From Bradymonas sediminis (lineage in GTDB: Bacteria > Myxococcota_A > Bradymonadia > Bradymonadales > Bradymonadaceae), in the NCBI RefSeq assembly GCF_003258315.1, contig NZ_CP030032.1, positions 3,784,501 through 3,848,500 on the forward strand: a DNA stretch of 64,000 nt, in the 5' to 3' direction. Position 1 is the first letter of the stretch; every line of letters begins with the position of its first letter. The position numbers were made by a program, and so were the translations under genes. Below are positions 8,823 to 17,095 of this stretch, piece by piece. The notes below the pieces were generated by a model. The model was not told the DNA's origin. It was given only the letters and a program-made list of their open reading frames with translations, and did not search any database.

Positions 8823-9601
8823 GCGATATTCTCTATAATGTGGACGCAGCGATCGCCACGATCACCCTGAATCGTCCCGACGCCCGAAACGCCTACTCCG
8901 ACGCGATGGTCACCGGCCTCATCGACGCGCTTGACCGCGCCGAGCACGACCCGCAGGTGCGCGTGGTGCTCCTCACCGGCGCCGGGCCGGCGTTTTGCGC
9001 AGGCGGCGACCTCAAGAAGATGCGCGACCGCGAGGGCATGTTCTCGGGCGACTCGGTGGAGCTGCGCGATAATTATATCCGCGGCCTGCAGAGCATCCCG
9101 CGGCGCTTCAATCATTTCGAAAAACCCGTGATCGCCGCGATCAACGGGCACGCGATCGGCGCGGGACTGGACCTCAGCTTGATGTGCGACATCCGGGTCG
9201 CCAGCCGGCGCGCAAAATTCGGCTCGACCTTTGCCAACGTCGGGCTGATCCCCGGCGACGGCGGCGCGTATCTTTTGCCCCGAGTGGTCGGATTCTCACG
9301 CGCCGTCGAGCTGATCCTCACCGCGCGTATCTTTGACGCCGAGGAGGCCCTGCGCATCGATCTTGTCCACGAGATCTGCGAGCCCGCGGAGGTCATGCAG
9401 CGCGCCCAGGCCAAGGCCGCCCAGATCGCCGCGCTGCCGCCCAAGGCCATCAAGATGGCCAAGGCCGCGCTCTACCGCTGCGTGGACCGCGACCTCGAGA
9501 CCTCCCTGCAGCTCACCGCCGCCCTGCAAGGCTGCGTGCAACGCACCGACGAGCACGACGCCGCCGTCGAGCGCCTGCTCGCCAGCCTCGACAAGGGCTA
9601 G
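8819..9601 (+). CDS. Enoyl-CoA hydratase/isomerase (crotonase) family protein
   Basis: A 260-residue cytoplasmic crotonase-fold enzyme acting on a CoA thioester. The oxyanion-hole segments are present (AFCAGGDL at 58-65 and NGHAIGAGLDL at 109-119), as is the C-terminal helical region. The two catalytic glutamates of typical enoyl-CoA hydratase are not kept: the first position is Asp118 and the second falls on a Phe/Ala stretch (FGSTFANVG). Instead there is IPGDGG (144-149), a form seen in a separate branch of the family. The gene is therefore safest called a family member rather than a true hydratase. It overlaps the preceding lipoprotein gene and ends one base before the convergent regulator gene. 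Confidence 0.88.
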   Translation: MSDILYNVDAAIATITLNRPDARNAYSDAMVTGLIDALDRAEHDPQVRVVLLTGAGPAFCAGGDLKKMRDREGMFSGDSVELRDNYIRGLQSIPRRFNHFEKPVIAAINGHAIGAGLDLSLMCDIRVASRRAKFGSTFANVGLIPGDGGAYLLPRVVGFSRAVELILTARIFDAEEALRIDLVHEICEPAEVMQRAQAKAAQIAALPPKAIKMAKAALYRCVDRDLETSLQLTAALQGCVQRTDEHDAAVERLLASLDKG

Positions 9602-9602
9602 G

Positions 9603-11483
9603 TCACAGGCCCAAGTGCTTCACTTCGATGACATCGCCGTCGGATTGAAGCACCGCCGCCTCGATCACCGACTTCAGCTCACGCACATTGCCCCGCCAGG
9701 CGTGCGCCATAAAGATCGCCTCCACGTCGCTCGAGAAGCGCTGGGCCGCGCGGCCGTAGCGCCGCCGGTAGGTGCTCAAAAAGGTGCGCGCCAGCGGCAG
9801 GATGTCTTCGGGGCGCTCGCGCAAAGACGGCATCGTCAGCGGGAATTTCGACAGCACCATATAGAGGTCGCGGCGGAAATGCCCGGCCTCAACGCGTTTG
9901 CGCAGGTCCCGATGCGTGCTCGCGATCAACCGCACATTCACCGGGCGCGCGGCCGCCTCGCCGGTGCGGCGCACCTCCGACTCGCGCAGCATCCGCAGGA
10001 TCTTTCCCTGCAACAGGAGCGAGAGCCGGTCGATCTCCTCCAAAAACACCGTCCCACCCTCGGCCAACTCGAAGATCCCGGTGCGCGCATCCGTGTCACC
10101 GGTCAACTGGTTATTCGCGCTTCCGAAGAGCTCGAAGTCCAGGTCATCGCCCTTCAGGCTGCGGCAGTTGATCGCGGTGAGCATCGCGTCTTTGCGCGGG
10201 CTCAGGTGATGAATCGCCCGGGCGATCAGCGCCTTGCCGCTGCCCGCCTCGCCGAGCAAGAGCACCGGCTCGTCGTGGCTCACGCATTCATTGACCTTCT
10301 CATAGACCTCACGCGCCGCGTCACTCTCGGCGATAAAATCCTTATAGAAGTGGTGGCGGCGCTGGCGCTCGCGCCAATAGCGGTTCTCTTCCAACACGGC
10401 CTGGCCGCGGCGCACCCGATGATGCGCGTCGAGCACCGCGGCGGCGAGCGGCTCAAGCTGGCCGATCAGGTTGGCCAGGGCGCCCTCAGTCGCCTCGGAA
10501 TCCGGCCCCGTCGGTGAGTCGACAAAATAAAGGCTTAGCACCGCGCCCAACTCTCCGCGCAACGCGCAGGGGATCAACACCTGGTAGCGCGCGGGCTCGG
10601 CGTAGTCGGTGTCATAGGGCTGTGAGTCATAAGGGTCGCTGTCAAACGCCTCGGAGTCGAACGCCTCGGAGTCGTACTCATCCGCCTCAAAGGGGTTGGC
10701 ACCAAAGGGTAAATCGAGCGGCTCGGGCTCCACCTCAGAGAGTTCCAAAATAACAAATGAATCCAAAGACTTAAGCTCGCTTAAGATTTCGGAATTCTGG
10801 GCGCGAAAGATCTCCAGCGACTCGCGCCGCCGCCGGTAGGCCCCCAGCACGGACTCCATGACCGGGGTCACGTCATCACCCGCGTTTTCGGCCAGCGAAA
10901 TCGCGTCGAGGCGGAAGTCTTCAGCGTGCCAGGCCACCGCCTCGATCGGCACGGCGAGGTCCACCCGCTTGGGCAATACCCCGAGGCTTGCGTGAGTGAA
11001 ATAGGCCGCGCTCCTCAGGAAATTCTCGATGCTCGGCGCCTGGGCGAGCGCCCGGCTCACCCGGAAGAACAACCGCCCACCCTCGGCCGAGAGCCCGCGC
11101 TCGGCGCGCGGATTGATGGGATAGCGCGTCCACGCGCGCCCCTGCACCTTGTCCAACCCGAGCACCTCCAGGCGAACCGCCGGCGACTCCCCCAACCAGA
11201 TCGCGTCGCCCGGGCGGATATGAAAGACCTGCTCCTCGACCCCATCGCTCGACTGCGTGCACTCCCCGTCACGCATGACCCGCGTCGCCTCCGAGCTGGC
11301 GCGCGCCCGAAAGACAAGCGCGTCCCCCTCATGAATCTCGAGGTCACCATGCACCTCGGCGATGGCACACCCAGTCAGGGCGACATCATTGAACGGCGCG
11401 CGCCCCACCGAGATCGACTTGCGGTCGAAGGCAAACTCACGGGTCGTGTCGTGGCAAATCGTACGAAATCGAATGGTCATCAT
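9603..11483 (-). CDS. FHA/AAA+ regulator resembling a sigma-54 activator but without HTH
   Basis: A 626-residue protein. Residues 1-115 form an FHA domain (KSISVGRAPFNDVAL), which binds phosphothreonine in known cases. The middle (about 130-380) looks like a GAF-type sensory region and contains an acidic repeat rich in DSEAFDS. Residues about 395-626 are an AAA+ domain like that of bacterial enhancer-binding proteins, with Walker A GEAGSGKA and Walker B GGTVFLEEID. The loop that normally reads GAFTGA and contacts sigma-54 is changed to NQLTGD, and the protein stops at KHLGL with no Fis-type helix-turn-helix. It lies 9 bases after the gene 11493-13037 and is probably in its operon. Kinase-FHA regulation is plausible given the Ser/Thr kinases nearby. 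Confidence 0.82.
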   Translation of the reverse strand: MMTIRFRTICHDTTREFAFDRKSISVGRAPFNDVALTGCAIAEVHGDLEIHEGDALVFRARASSEATRVMRDGECTQSSDGVEEQVFHIRPGDAIWLGESPAVRLEVLGLDKVQGRAWTRYPINPRAERGLSAEGGRLFFRVSRALAQAPSIENFLRSAAYFTHASLGVLPKRVDLAVPIEAVAWHAEDFRLDAISLAENAGDDVTPVMESVLGAYRRRRESLEIFRAQNSEILSELKSLDSFVILELSEVEPEPLDLPFGANPFEADEYDSEAFDSEAFDSDPYDSQPYDTDYAEPARYQVLIPCALRGELGAVLSLYFVDSPTGPDSEATEGALANLIGQLEPLAAAVLDAHHRVRRGQAVLEENRYWRERQRRHHFYKDFIAESDAAREVYEKVNECVSHDEPVLLLGEAGSGKALIARAIHHLSPRKDAMLTAINCRSLKGDDLDFELFGSANNQLTGDTDARTGIFELAEGGTVFLEEIDRLSLLLQGKILRMLRESEVRRTGEAAARPVNVRLIASTHRDLRKRVEAGHFRRDLYMVLSKFPLTMPSLRERPEDILPLARTFLSTYRRRYGRAAQRFSSDVEAIFMAHAWRGNVRELKSVIEAAVLQSDGDVIEVKHLGL

Positions 11484-11492
11484 CGCGCCTTT

Positions 11493-13037
11493 TCACTCAG
11501 GTTCGCTAGAAAGCATCATCATTTCATATTCCGACAGAGACTCAACCGGCCCCACATCGGGCATCGGCGCGTCACGGTCGCTCGACTGGCGAATCTCGGC
11601 CCACGCCTGCAGGCGAAACGCCTTGCGCCGCAGCTTCGGGCTCAACTCACTGACCCGCTTCATGGCGCTGGCACAGGTACGATAGCGCCCGGCGGTACAA
11701 TAGCTATAGCCCTGACGAAACAGTCGCTCGGCGCGCTCCGCGTCGGACATGGTGAAGCGCTTCTCGCGCTCGCGCTGCGCCTGGGCCGCTTGCTCCGCGG
11801 CCGCCTGCTGGCCGGCCTGGCTCACGAGTTCGTGGGCGCGCCCAAGCGCCGGCGCCGGGTCGATCTCGGCAATCGTGGGCACCTCCGGCTCGGTAACCAC
11901 CCGAAAGGCCGCCACACCCGCCCACCCAAGGCCACCAAAGACCAGCGCAGCCAAGACCCAGCAGACCGCCAGATGCTGCAGCGCCCGCTTCAGCGCGCCC
12001 GGCTTCGGCCACGGCGCCCAATACTCGCTGATCTTCTCGCCCTGCTCGCGCGCCTGGCCGACGCTCTCGACCCAGGGCTTGATTAAGATCGCCTTCTTGC
12101 AAATGGAGCCGACGCGCTCCTCCTCACCGTTATAGATCTGGCCCGCCCCCGGGGCGAGCGCGCTGAGCAACGCGGCAAGCGCCGGGATATGCTCGACGCG
12201 ATCATCGAAACCATCGGGCGCATAAGGCGGGGCTTCGTTGCCGCGCAGGGCGTCGCTCATCTGCGTCGCGTCGAAGCCCCGGGCCGCGTTGAGCTTCGGT
12301 TCAGGCGCGCGGAGCACGCCCCATCCGCCAGGGGACGCGGGTGGTTTCGGCGGGGGATCGGCCGGGCGCGGGGTTGACGTAGTGTGCGCGTCTCTAGACA
12401 TGATCTCGGGCGGCGCCGGCTCGGCGCCAAACGCGCCGGGCAGCGCCTCGCTCGAGTCGGCCTCGCTCGAGTCGGACTCAGGCGATACCGGCGCAGAGGA
12501 CGAGGCGCTAGGCGGCTGGAATAACTCGGGAATCTCAAGATCATCCGCCTCGGCGAACACTCGCCCCCATCCGTTCTCATCGTCGCCGTCATCATCGTCA
12601 ACGACGGGAGCGACCGAGGGCGAAGCCTCCGGGGCGCTGAGCGCTAGCGGGCTGCCGGCGACGGTGCTCGAGCGCTTCTTTGGCGCGGGAGGCGCCGGGA
12701 TGGGAAGCTTCGGCTGCGCCGCCGCGGGTTTCTTTCCGGGGAGCCCGAGCGACGTCGATGTGCGCTTCTTTGGGGCCTCGCGCGTGGGAAGCGGCTCGCC
12801 CTCATCACCGGCATTTACGATGCGCGCGGGCACGCCGAGCGCGCGCAGGCGCTCCTGGAGCCGCTCGGCCTCCCCCTGGCTCAGATCCGCCTCGATCGTC
12901 ATCGGACCCCGCGCCAACAGCGGAACAACCTGCGCCGGCGCTCGCCGCGTGACGGGCATCATCTTGCGCGCCAACTCCTCAACCGCCCCATCCCAATCTC
13001 CCGGCATTACTACAACGGACGAAGTTCCCTGTGTCAT
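11493..13037 (-). CDS. Membrane protein with L7/L12-like N-terminal domain
   Basis: A 514-residue protein without a recognised name. Residues 8-75 (VVVMPGDWDGAVEELARKM..., AEADLSQGEAERLQERLRALG) resemble the C-terminal domain of ribosomal L7/L12 in pattern, a module I have seen in other deltaproteobacterial multi-domain proteins. A long disordered Pro/Ser/Asp-rich region (80-270) follows, then LLSALAPGAGQIYNGEEERVG (about 290-310; GAGQIYNG is a TM2/DUF5683-like membrane motif), a membrane helix near 363-385, and a C-terminal helical repeat with Cys residues (FRQGYSYCTAGRYRTC) like a TPR. The next gene in the operon is the FHA/AAA+ regulator. Function unknown. Confidence 0.68.
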   Translation of the reverse strand: MTQGTSSVVVMPGDWDGAVEELARKMMPVTRRAPAQVVPLLARGPMTIEADLSQGEAERLQERLRALGVPARIVNAGDEGEPLPTREAPKKRTSTSLGLPGKKPAAAQPKLPIPAPPAPKKRSSTVAGSPLALSAPEASPSVAPVVDDDDGDDENGWGRVFAEADDLEIPELFQPPSASSSAPVSPESDSSEADSSEALPGAFGAEPAPPEIMSRDAHTTSTPRPADPPPKPPASPGGWGVLRAPEPKLNAARGFDATQMSDALRGNEAPPYAPDGFDDRVEHIPALAALLSALAPGAGQIYNGEEERVGSICKKAILIKPWVESVGQAREQGEKISEYWAPWPKPGALKRALQHLAVCWVLAALVFGGLGWAGVAAFRVVTEPEVPTIAEIDPAPALGRAHELVSQAGQQAAAEQAAQAQREREKRFTMSDAERAERLFRQGYSYCTAGRYRTCASAMKRVSELSPKLRRKAFRLQAWAEIRQSSDRDAPMPDVGPVESLSEYEMMMLSSEPE

Positions 13038-13451
13038 AAACGCCGCGCTTTTTGGAATATTCGCACCACTCGATCTTTGCTCCTGGCCAGGCCCGACGTC
13101 CCGGCGGCACCCTCGAATCGGACGCCGCTGAGACCGCTACCGTCTCTTAAAATGTAGGGGCCTGATGCTCGTATAAAACACACCGGCGAAACTATCAGAT
13201 CCCCAGTGTTCTTCCCAGATCGCATCGGTTTGCCCAGGTGCACTTATATATTTTCACCCCGCACTGGATAAAAAAACGCCGTCCCCTGCCACAGGGCTCG
13301 CTACCAACCAGAATAATTGTATTTTTGGGGGAATACGCCCGTCGCCTCTATTTGATGCGGCGCATATGTTTTGGTATCCTCAGCGCGGTTGCGCAAATTT
13401 GAAGCCCCGATGAATGAATGTTTCATTCTGCCTAATCCCGGCAAGGACACA
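13038..13451. other. Gene-free divergent region
   Basis: About 410 bases between divergently transcribed genes. Besides the promoter at 13352-13380 I see no gene; the minus-strand half contains AT-rich tracts that could serve the operon ending at 9603. Confidence 0.55.
13352..13380 (+). promoter_or_regulatory. Promoter of the pilin-like gene
   Basis: TTGATG (13352-13357), exactly 17 bases, then TATCCT (13375-13380). Transcription would start near 13387, giving a 65-base leader to the ATG at 13452; this also argues against the longer open frame beginning at 13371. Confidence 0.55.
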
Positions 13452-13664
13452 ATGAATATCTCAACGAACACCCACCTCACTTCATTGCGAAAACGGCTTA
13501 AGGCGTTTCACGAAGATACCTATGCCGCGACCTCTACCGAGTATATCATCCTGCTCATCCTGATCGCCTGCTTTGTCATCGCGATCGTCAAAGTTTTCGG
13601 CACGACCGTGAGCCAGAAATACAAAGCGGCCGATGAGAAAGTAACGAAAGACGTTACATTTTAA
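13452..13664 (+). CDS. Flp-like pilin subunit
   Basis: A 70-residue protein: a short polar N-terminus with basic residues (LRKRLKAFHEDTYAATSTEY) followed by one hydrophobic helix (IILLILIACFVIAIVKVFG) and a short charged tail. The STEY just before the helix matches the Glu at position +5 of type IVb Flp/Tad pilins after prepilin peptidase cleavage. ATG 13452 follows AAGGAC. No prepilin peptidase, secretin or Tad ATPase genes lie within this window, so the subunit is an orphan here. It could also be an unrelated single-helix protein. Confidence 0.68.
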   Translation: MNISTNTHLTSLRKRLKAFHEDTYAATSTEYIILLILIACFVIAIVKVFGTTVSQKYKAADEKVTKDVTF

Positions 13665-13746
13665 ATGGGTCGCACGCTTAAATTTTGATTGTTAATTGCA
13701 CCCCGTGGTTTAAACACCGCCCCCCTTTTTTTGAACTGGAGAGAAA

Positions 13747-15633
13747 ATGCGTCTTCGAGATAATTTGATTGCACGAAAAATGTTACTCGCAGCGATGGCG
13801 TCTGGACTCATGTTTGCTGCCAGTTGCGGCGGTGACGAGGGTCCAAATGACACCGATGGTGTTCAACAAGAAGCGACGACCAACACCTACGCGCTCGCGG
13901 ACACCCAATACACCCGAAATATCCGGGTCTATAACAACGTCAAACGCCTCGATGACCGCGCCGCCGCCGTGGCTGTCCTCGAAGAAAAGCGCGTGCTCTT
14001 CCCCCTGGAAGCCGAGCAGCTGGTCGCCCAATATAAGGTCGGCGATATCATGGCGACCGCGGCAGGCGAGGGCCTGATTCGTCGCGTCGAGAGTGTCGAG
14101 CGCACCGGCGACAGCATCGTCGTCACCACGAGCGGCGCCGAGCTTAGCGATGTCTTCGCCGAGGGTGAGATCTTCATCGCCAAGCACGCCGAAGCGAACC
14201 TGCCGGTGCCGGAGAGCTTCCGCACCGACGAAAACGGCATGTCCACCCGCGCGTTTGATTTCGGTGGCATGATCGGCGGCCTGCTCGAAGACCCGGTTGG
14301 TTGGGACGGCAGCCTCTATGATTGGAATAGAGACTTCGCCTCCGACCTCAATAGCCGCATCCCGGGCGATTATCTCATCGTCGAAGAAGCCAGCGTTGAC
14401 TTCGACCTCGGCGGCGAGATTTACGCCCAGCTCGAGATGAGCAGCTCGCCGCTCAAGAGCGTGCGCATCGGCTCCAACGGCACCGCCACCGCGACGCTGC
14501 GCGTGCGCCTGGAGTCGGCCGACGAGTATCACCTCGACGAAACCTACACGCTCTTCTCGACCAACCCGGCCGACGGCGCGCTGATGACCAAGCCCATCAA
14601 ATCCTTCGATGTGGCTGGCCTGGCGCAGATTCAATTCGGCGCCAAATCGACCCTGAAGGTCAAAGCAGATCTCGACGGCACCCTGTCGGCGACCGGCGAG
14701 GTCAAGGCCAACGGTACCTTGAGCGGCGGCGTCGAGAAAAAAGGCCGTCGTTGGAAAGGCTATTGGGGCCACGGCATGTCGGTCCAGGGCTACGGACCGG
14801 ACTTTCAAGGCGAGAAGAACTTCGTCGCTCAGCTTAAGCTCAACACCGAGCTGACCGTCAACCTCTCCAACACCGTTTCGGGCGACTTGAAGGTGGAGCC
14901 GGCCAATATCACCGCCGACTTCTCGCAGAAGATCAACGCGACCACCGGCGCATGCCCCACGTACTTCAACATCAACGCGGCCGGTAAAGCCTCGGGTGCT
15001 GTGACCAGCGCCAACCTGATGGGCTTTAAGATTCCGCTGATGAGTTCGCCGTCGAATTGGAATTTCTACGACAAAGACTGGCTCATTCGTAACGAGCAGC
15101 TCAACCTGCCGGGCATCTGCGACCCTGAGTATGTCGTGCCGTCCTTCGGCACCGGCGCTGGCCATGAAGGCCAGATGTGCGCCGAAGACGACGATTGCAA
15201 AACCGGCACCAGCTGCTACCGCAACACCTGCGTCCACGACGGCCCGACCCGCTTCTCGGTCGCCTGGTTCGACGACACCGATATCGACCTTGAGGTCGTC
15301 TCCCCCGCCGGCGAAGTCGTCGACTGGGAGAACTTCGCCGGAAACGCCTCCGACGACGGCCTGGTCTATGACTTCCCCAATTGCACCACCAAATGCGTGG
15401 GCAACGGCCCGTATGTCGAGAGCATCTTCTCGGACGCCCCGGTTCCCCCCGGCGTCTACACCATCCGCGTCGTGCACCATAAGAGCCGCATCGACGCCGG
15501 CAAAGGTGGCGACTTCGAAGTCGAGATCGAGAGCAACGGCGTGATCACCACCGAAGGTGGCAATATTCACGACGCCGTCGCCAACCCGCCCTTCAAAGGC
15601 AAGGCTGTTGAGTTCGAGTATACCGTCAAATAA
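13747..15633 (+). CDS. Large secreted lipoprotein with C-terminal DUF2135-like domain
   Basis: A 628-residue protein with a lipoprotein signal (ASGLMFAASC, Cys27). Residues 40-150 contain a segment that reads as a beta-rich fold (AAGEGLIRRVESVERTGDSIVV), followed by long beta-rich sequence (to about 480). A Cys-rich stretch (CAEDDDCKTGTSCYRNTC) leads to a C-terminal domain, FSVAWFDDTDIDLEVVSPAG, of the kind seen in DUF2135/YfaP proteins. The N-terminal part resembles regions annotated only as hypothetical in related bacteria. ATG 13747 is preceded by GGAG. A terminator follows. Confidence 0.78.
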   Translation: MRLRDNLIARKMLLAAMASGLMFAASCGGDEGPNDTDGVQQEATTNTYALADTQYTRNIRVYNNVKRLDDRAAAVAVLEEKRVLFPLEAEQLVAQYKVGDIMATAAGEGLIRRVESVERTGDSIVVTTSGAELSDVFAEGEIFIAKHAEANLPVPESFRTDENGMSTRAFDFGGMIGGLLEDPVGWDGSLYDWNRDFASDLNSRIPGDYLIVEEASVDFDLGGEIYAQLEMSSSPLKSVRIGSNGTATATLRVRLESADEYHLDETYTLFSTNPADGALMTKPIKSFDVAGLAQIQFGAKSTLKVKADLDGTLSATGEVKANGTLSGGVEKKGRRWKGYWGHGMSVQGYGPDFQGEKNFVAQLKLNTELTVNLSNTVSGDLKVEPANITADFSQKINATTGACPTYFNINAAGKASGAVTSANLMGFKIPLMSSPSNWNFYDKDWLIRNEQLNLPGICDPEYVVPSFGTGAGHEGQMCAEDDDCKTGTSCYRNTCVHDGPTRFSVAWFDDTDIDLEVVSPAGEVVDWENFAGNASDDGLVYDFPNCTTKCVGNGPYVESIFSDAPVPPGVYTIRVVHHKSRIDAGKGGDFEVEIESNGVITTEGGNIHDAVANPPFKGKAVEFEYTVK

Positions 15634-15658
15634 TTTGGCGCAGTTGACTGAATGAACG

Positions 15659-15700
15659 AGTACGGGCGCTGCAGTAAAATGCTGCGCCCGTACTGTTTTT
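15659..15700 (+). terminator. Intrinsic terminator
   Basis: AGTACGGGCG and CGCCCGTACT form a stem around a partly paired loop, followed by GTTTTT. Confidence 0.85.
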
Positions 15701-15772
15701 AGCATCCATTTTTATCAGCCATAGAAGCGACCTGGGCTTCCATCGCAACTATTTTTATCGAACGAGTGAATT

Positions 15773-16903
15773 ATGCAAATTTCCCGCTATTGCCTGCGAA
15801 ACCGACTGATCCTCAGCCTCCTATTCATCGCCGCCGTCGCGCTGGCGGCCTGCGGAGATAACTCCCAAATCGTTGGCACCAGCAACAACCAGCCGACCAA
15901 CAATAAGAAGGATACCGGCGGCGGCGGCGATAAAGACACCGGCACCCCCGACGCGGGCGACCCGGACACCACTGGCGAGGAGGACGCGGGCGACCCGGAT
16001 ACGACGACCGACCCCTGCCTGCAGACCACTCCGGCCGAGGCAGCCGCCTTCGCCGAGAACTACGCGCAGGCGCTCTGCGAGCGCGTCTTCGAGTGCCAGG
16101 ATAACCCCAAGCTTGCGCTCTACGTGTCCTTCCTCGACTGGACCAGCGTCGACAATTGCAAGGAGAGCATCCTGGCCGGCAGCATCAGCGTCGAGCAAGC
16201 TCGCGCTGCCGCCACCAACGGCACCCTGCGGCTGAACTCCTGCGACGCCGCGACCTGCCTGCCGAGCATCGCCTCGGCCAGCTGTGACGGACTCGATCGC
16301 ATCTTCGACGAAAACTACGTCGATGAGGTCGCCACCTGCTATTCCGCCTGGAGCGGGTCGCTGGCAGAGAACGCCTCCTGCACCATGGACGCTCAATGCG
16401 AAGGTCACCAGATCTGTGAGCGCCAGGACGAGGCTGCGACCTGCACCGGCACCTGCGTCGACGCGGGACTCGCTTCGGCCGGACAATGCGGCGATAAAAC
16501 CTGCCGCGCCGACCAATATTGCAGCGGCTCCAACGACATCTGCATGAGCCGCCCCGATATCGGGGAGCCCTGCGACAACACCAAGGTCTGCCGCGCCAAC
16601 GCGACCTGCCAATCCGGCACCTGCGCGGCGGTCACCTCCGGCCTTCAGGCCGGCCAAGCCTGCAACTTCAGCGATAAGCTGTGCAGCTTCGACCTCATCT
16701 GCCTGGCGGGCACCTGCGCCGAGGCCGCCGGCGTCGGCGAGAGCTGCAATTTCGTCGGCTGCCAGTCCGGCCTCTACTGCTCCGCACAGGGGGAATGCGC
16801 GGAGCTTGGCGGCCCCGGCGCCGCCTGCACCGAAGACGGCATGTGCCGCACCAACCGCTGCGTCAACGGAAGCTGCACCGATGTTGACGCCCTTTGCCCC
16901 TGA
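15773..16903 (+). CDS. Cysteine-rich lipoprotein with repeated Dickkopf-like modules
   Basis: A 376-residue exported protein. The signal ends in a perfect lipobox (VALAAC, Cys27). Residues 28-80 are a disordered Gly/Asp/Thr spacer with a repeated DAGDPDTT. Residues 80-190 have regular Cys residues and hydrophobic helices (AFAENYAQALCERVFEC). The rest (about 195-376) is a string of short modules with paired Cys (ASCTMDAQCEGHQIC, GEPCDNTKVCRANATC, AACTEDGMCRTNRC), like the Dickkopf N-terminal Cys-rich repeat found on deltaproteobacterial surface proteins. Probably extracellular and disulphide-bonded; role unknown. Confidence 0.8.
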   Translation: MQISRYCLRNRLILSLLFIAAVALAACGDNSQIVGTSNNQPTNNKKDTGGGGDKDTGTPDAGDPDTTGEEDAGDPDTTTDPCLQTTPAEAAAFAENYAQALCERVFECQDNPKLALYVSFLDWTSVDNCKESILAGSISVEQARAAATNGTLRLNSCDAATCLPSIASASCDGLDRIFDENYVDEVATCYSAWSGSLAENASCTMDAQCEGHQICERQDEAATCTGTCVDAGLASAGQCGDKTCRADQYCSGSNDICMSRPDIGEPCDNTKVCRANATCQSGTCAAVTSGLQAGQACNFSDKLCSFDLICLAGTCAEAAGVGESCNFVGCQSGLYCSAQGECAELGGPGAACTEDGMCRTNRCVNGSCTDVDALCP

Positions 16904-16978
16904 TTCCCGGGCCGGCTGAACTCAAGATTTTACGCGACTTTTGCGTGGCGTCTTGAACACAGCGAAAGGGAGTGCGAT

Positions 16979-17023
16979 AACGCCCGACGATCCTACCCAT
17001 CGGTAGCGGTCGTCGGGCGTTTC
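16979..17023 (+). terminator. Intrinsic terminator
   Basis: AACGCCCGACGA and TCGTCGGGCGTT form a 12-bp stem around a loop that itself contains a short CTACC/GGTAG hairpin, followed by TTT. It separates the Cys-rich lipoprotein gene from argS. Confidence 0.75.
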
Positions 17024-17095
17024 GCGTTGGCCTTCCCCACCGCTTCGCGCCCCTATCACCCATCATTTCAACGTAAATTTTTGAAGGCATATATT

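Noticed and set aside
9333-10517. Plus-strand frame overlapping the crotonase and the regulator genes
   Set aside because: Crosses two well-supported genes and has a composition typical of shadow frames.
13783-15705. Long minus-strand open frame antisense to the 628-residue lipoprotein
   Set aside because: Shadow of GC-rich codon use on the other strand: no ribosome site, no recognisable domain, while the plus-strand frame has a signal peptide and ribosome site.
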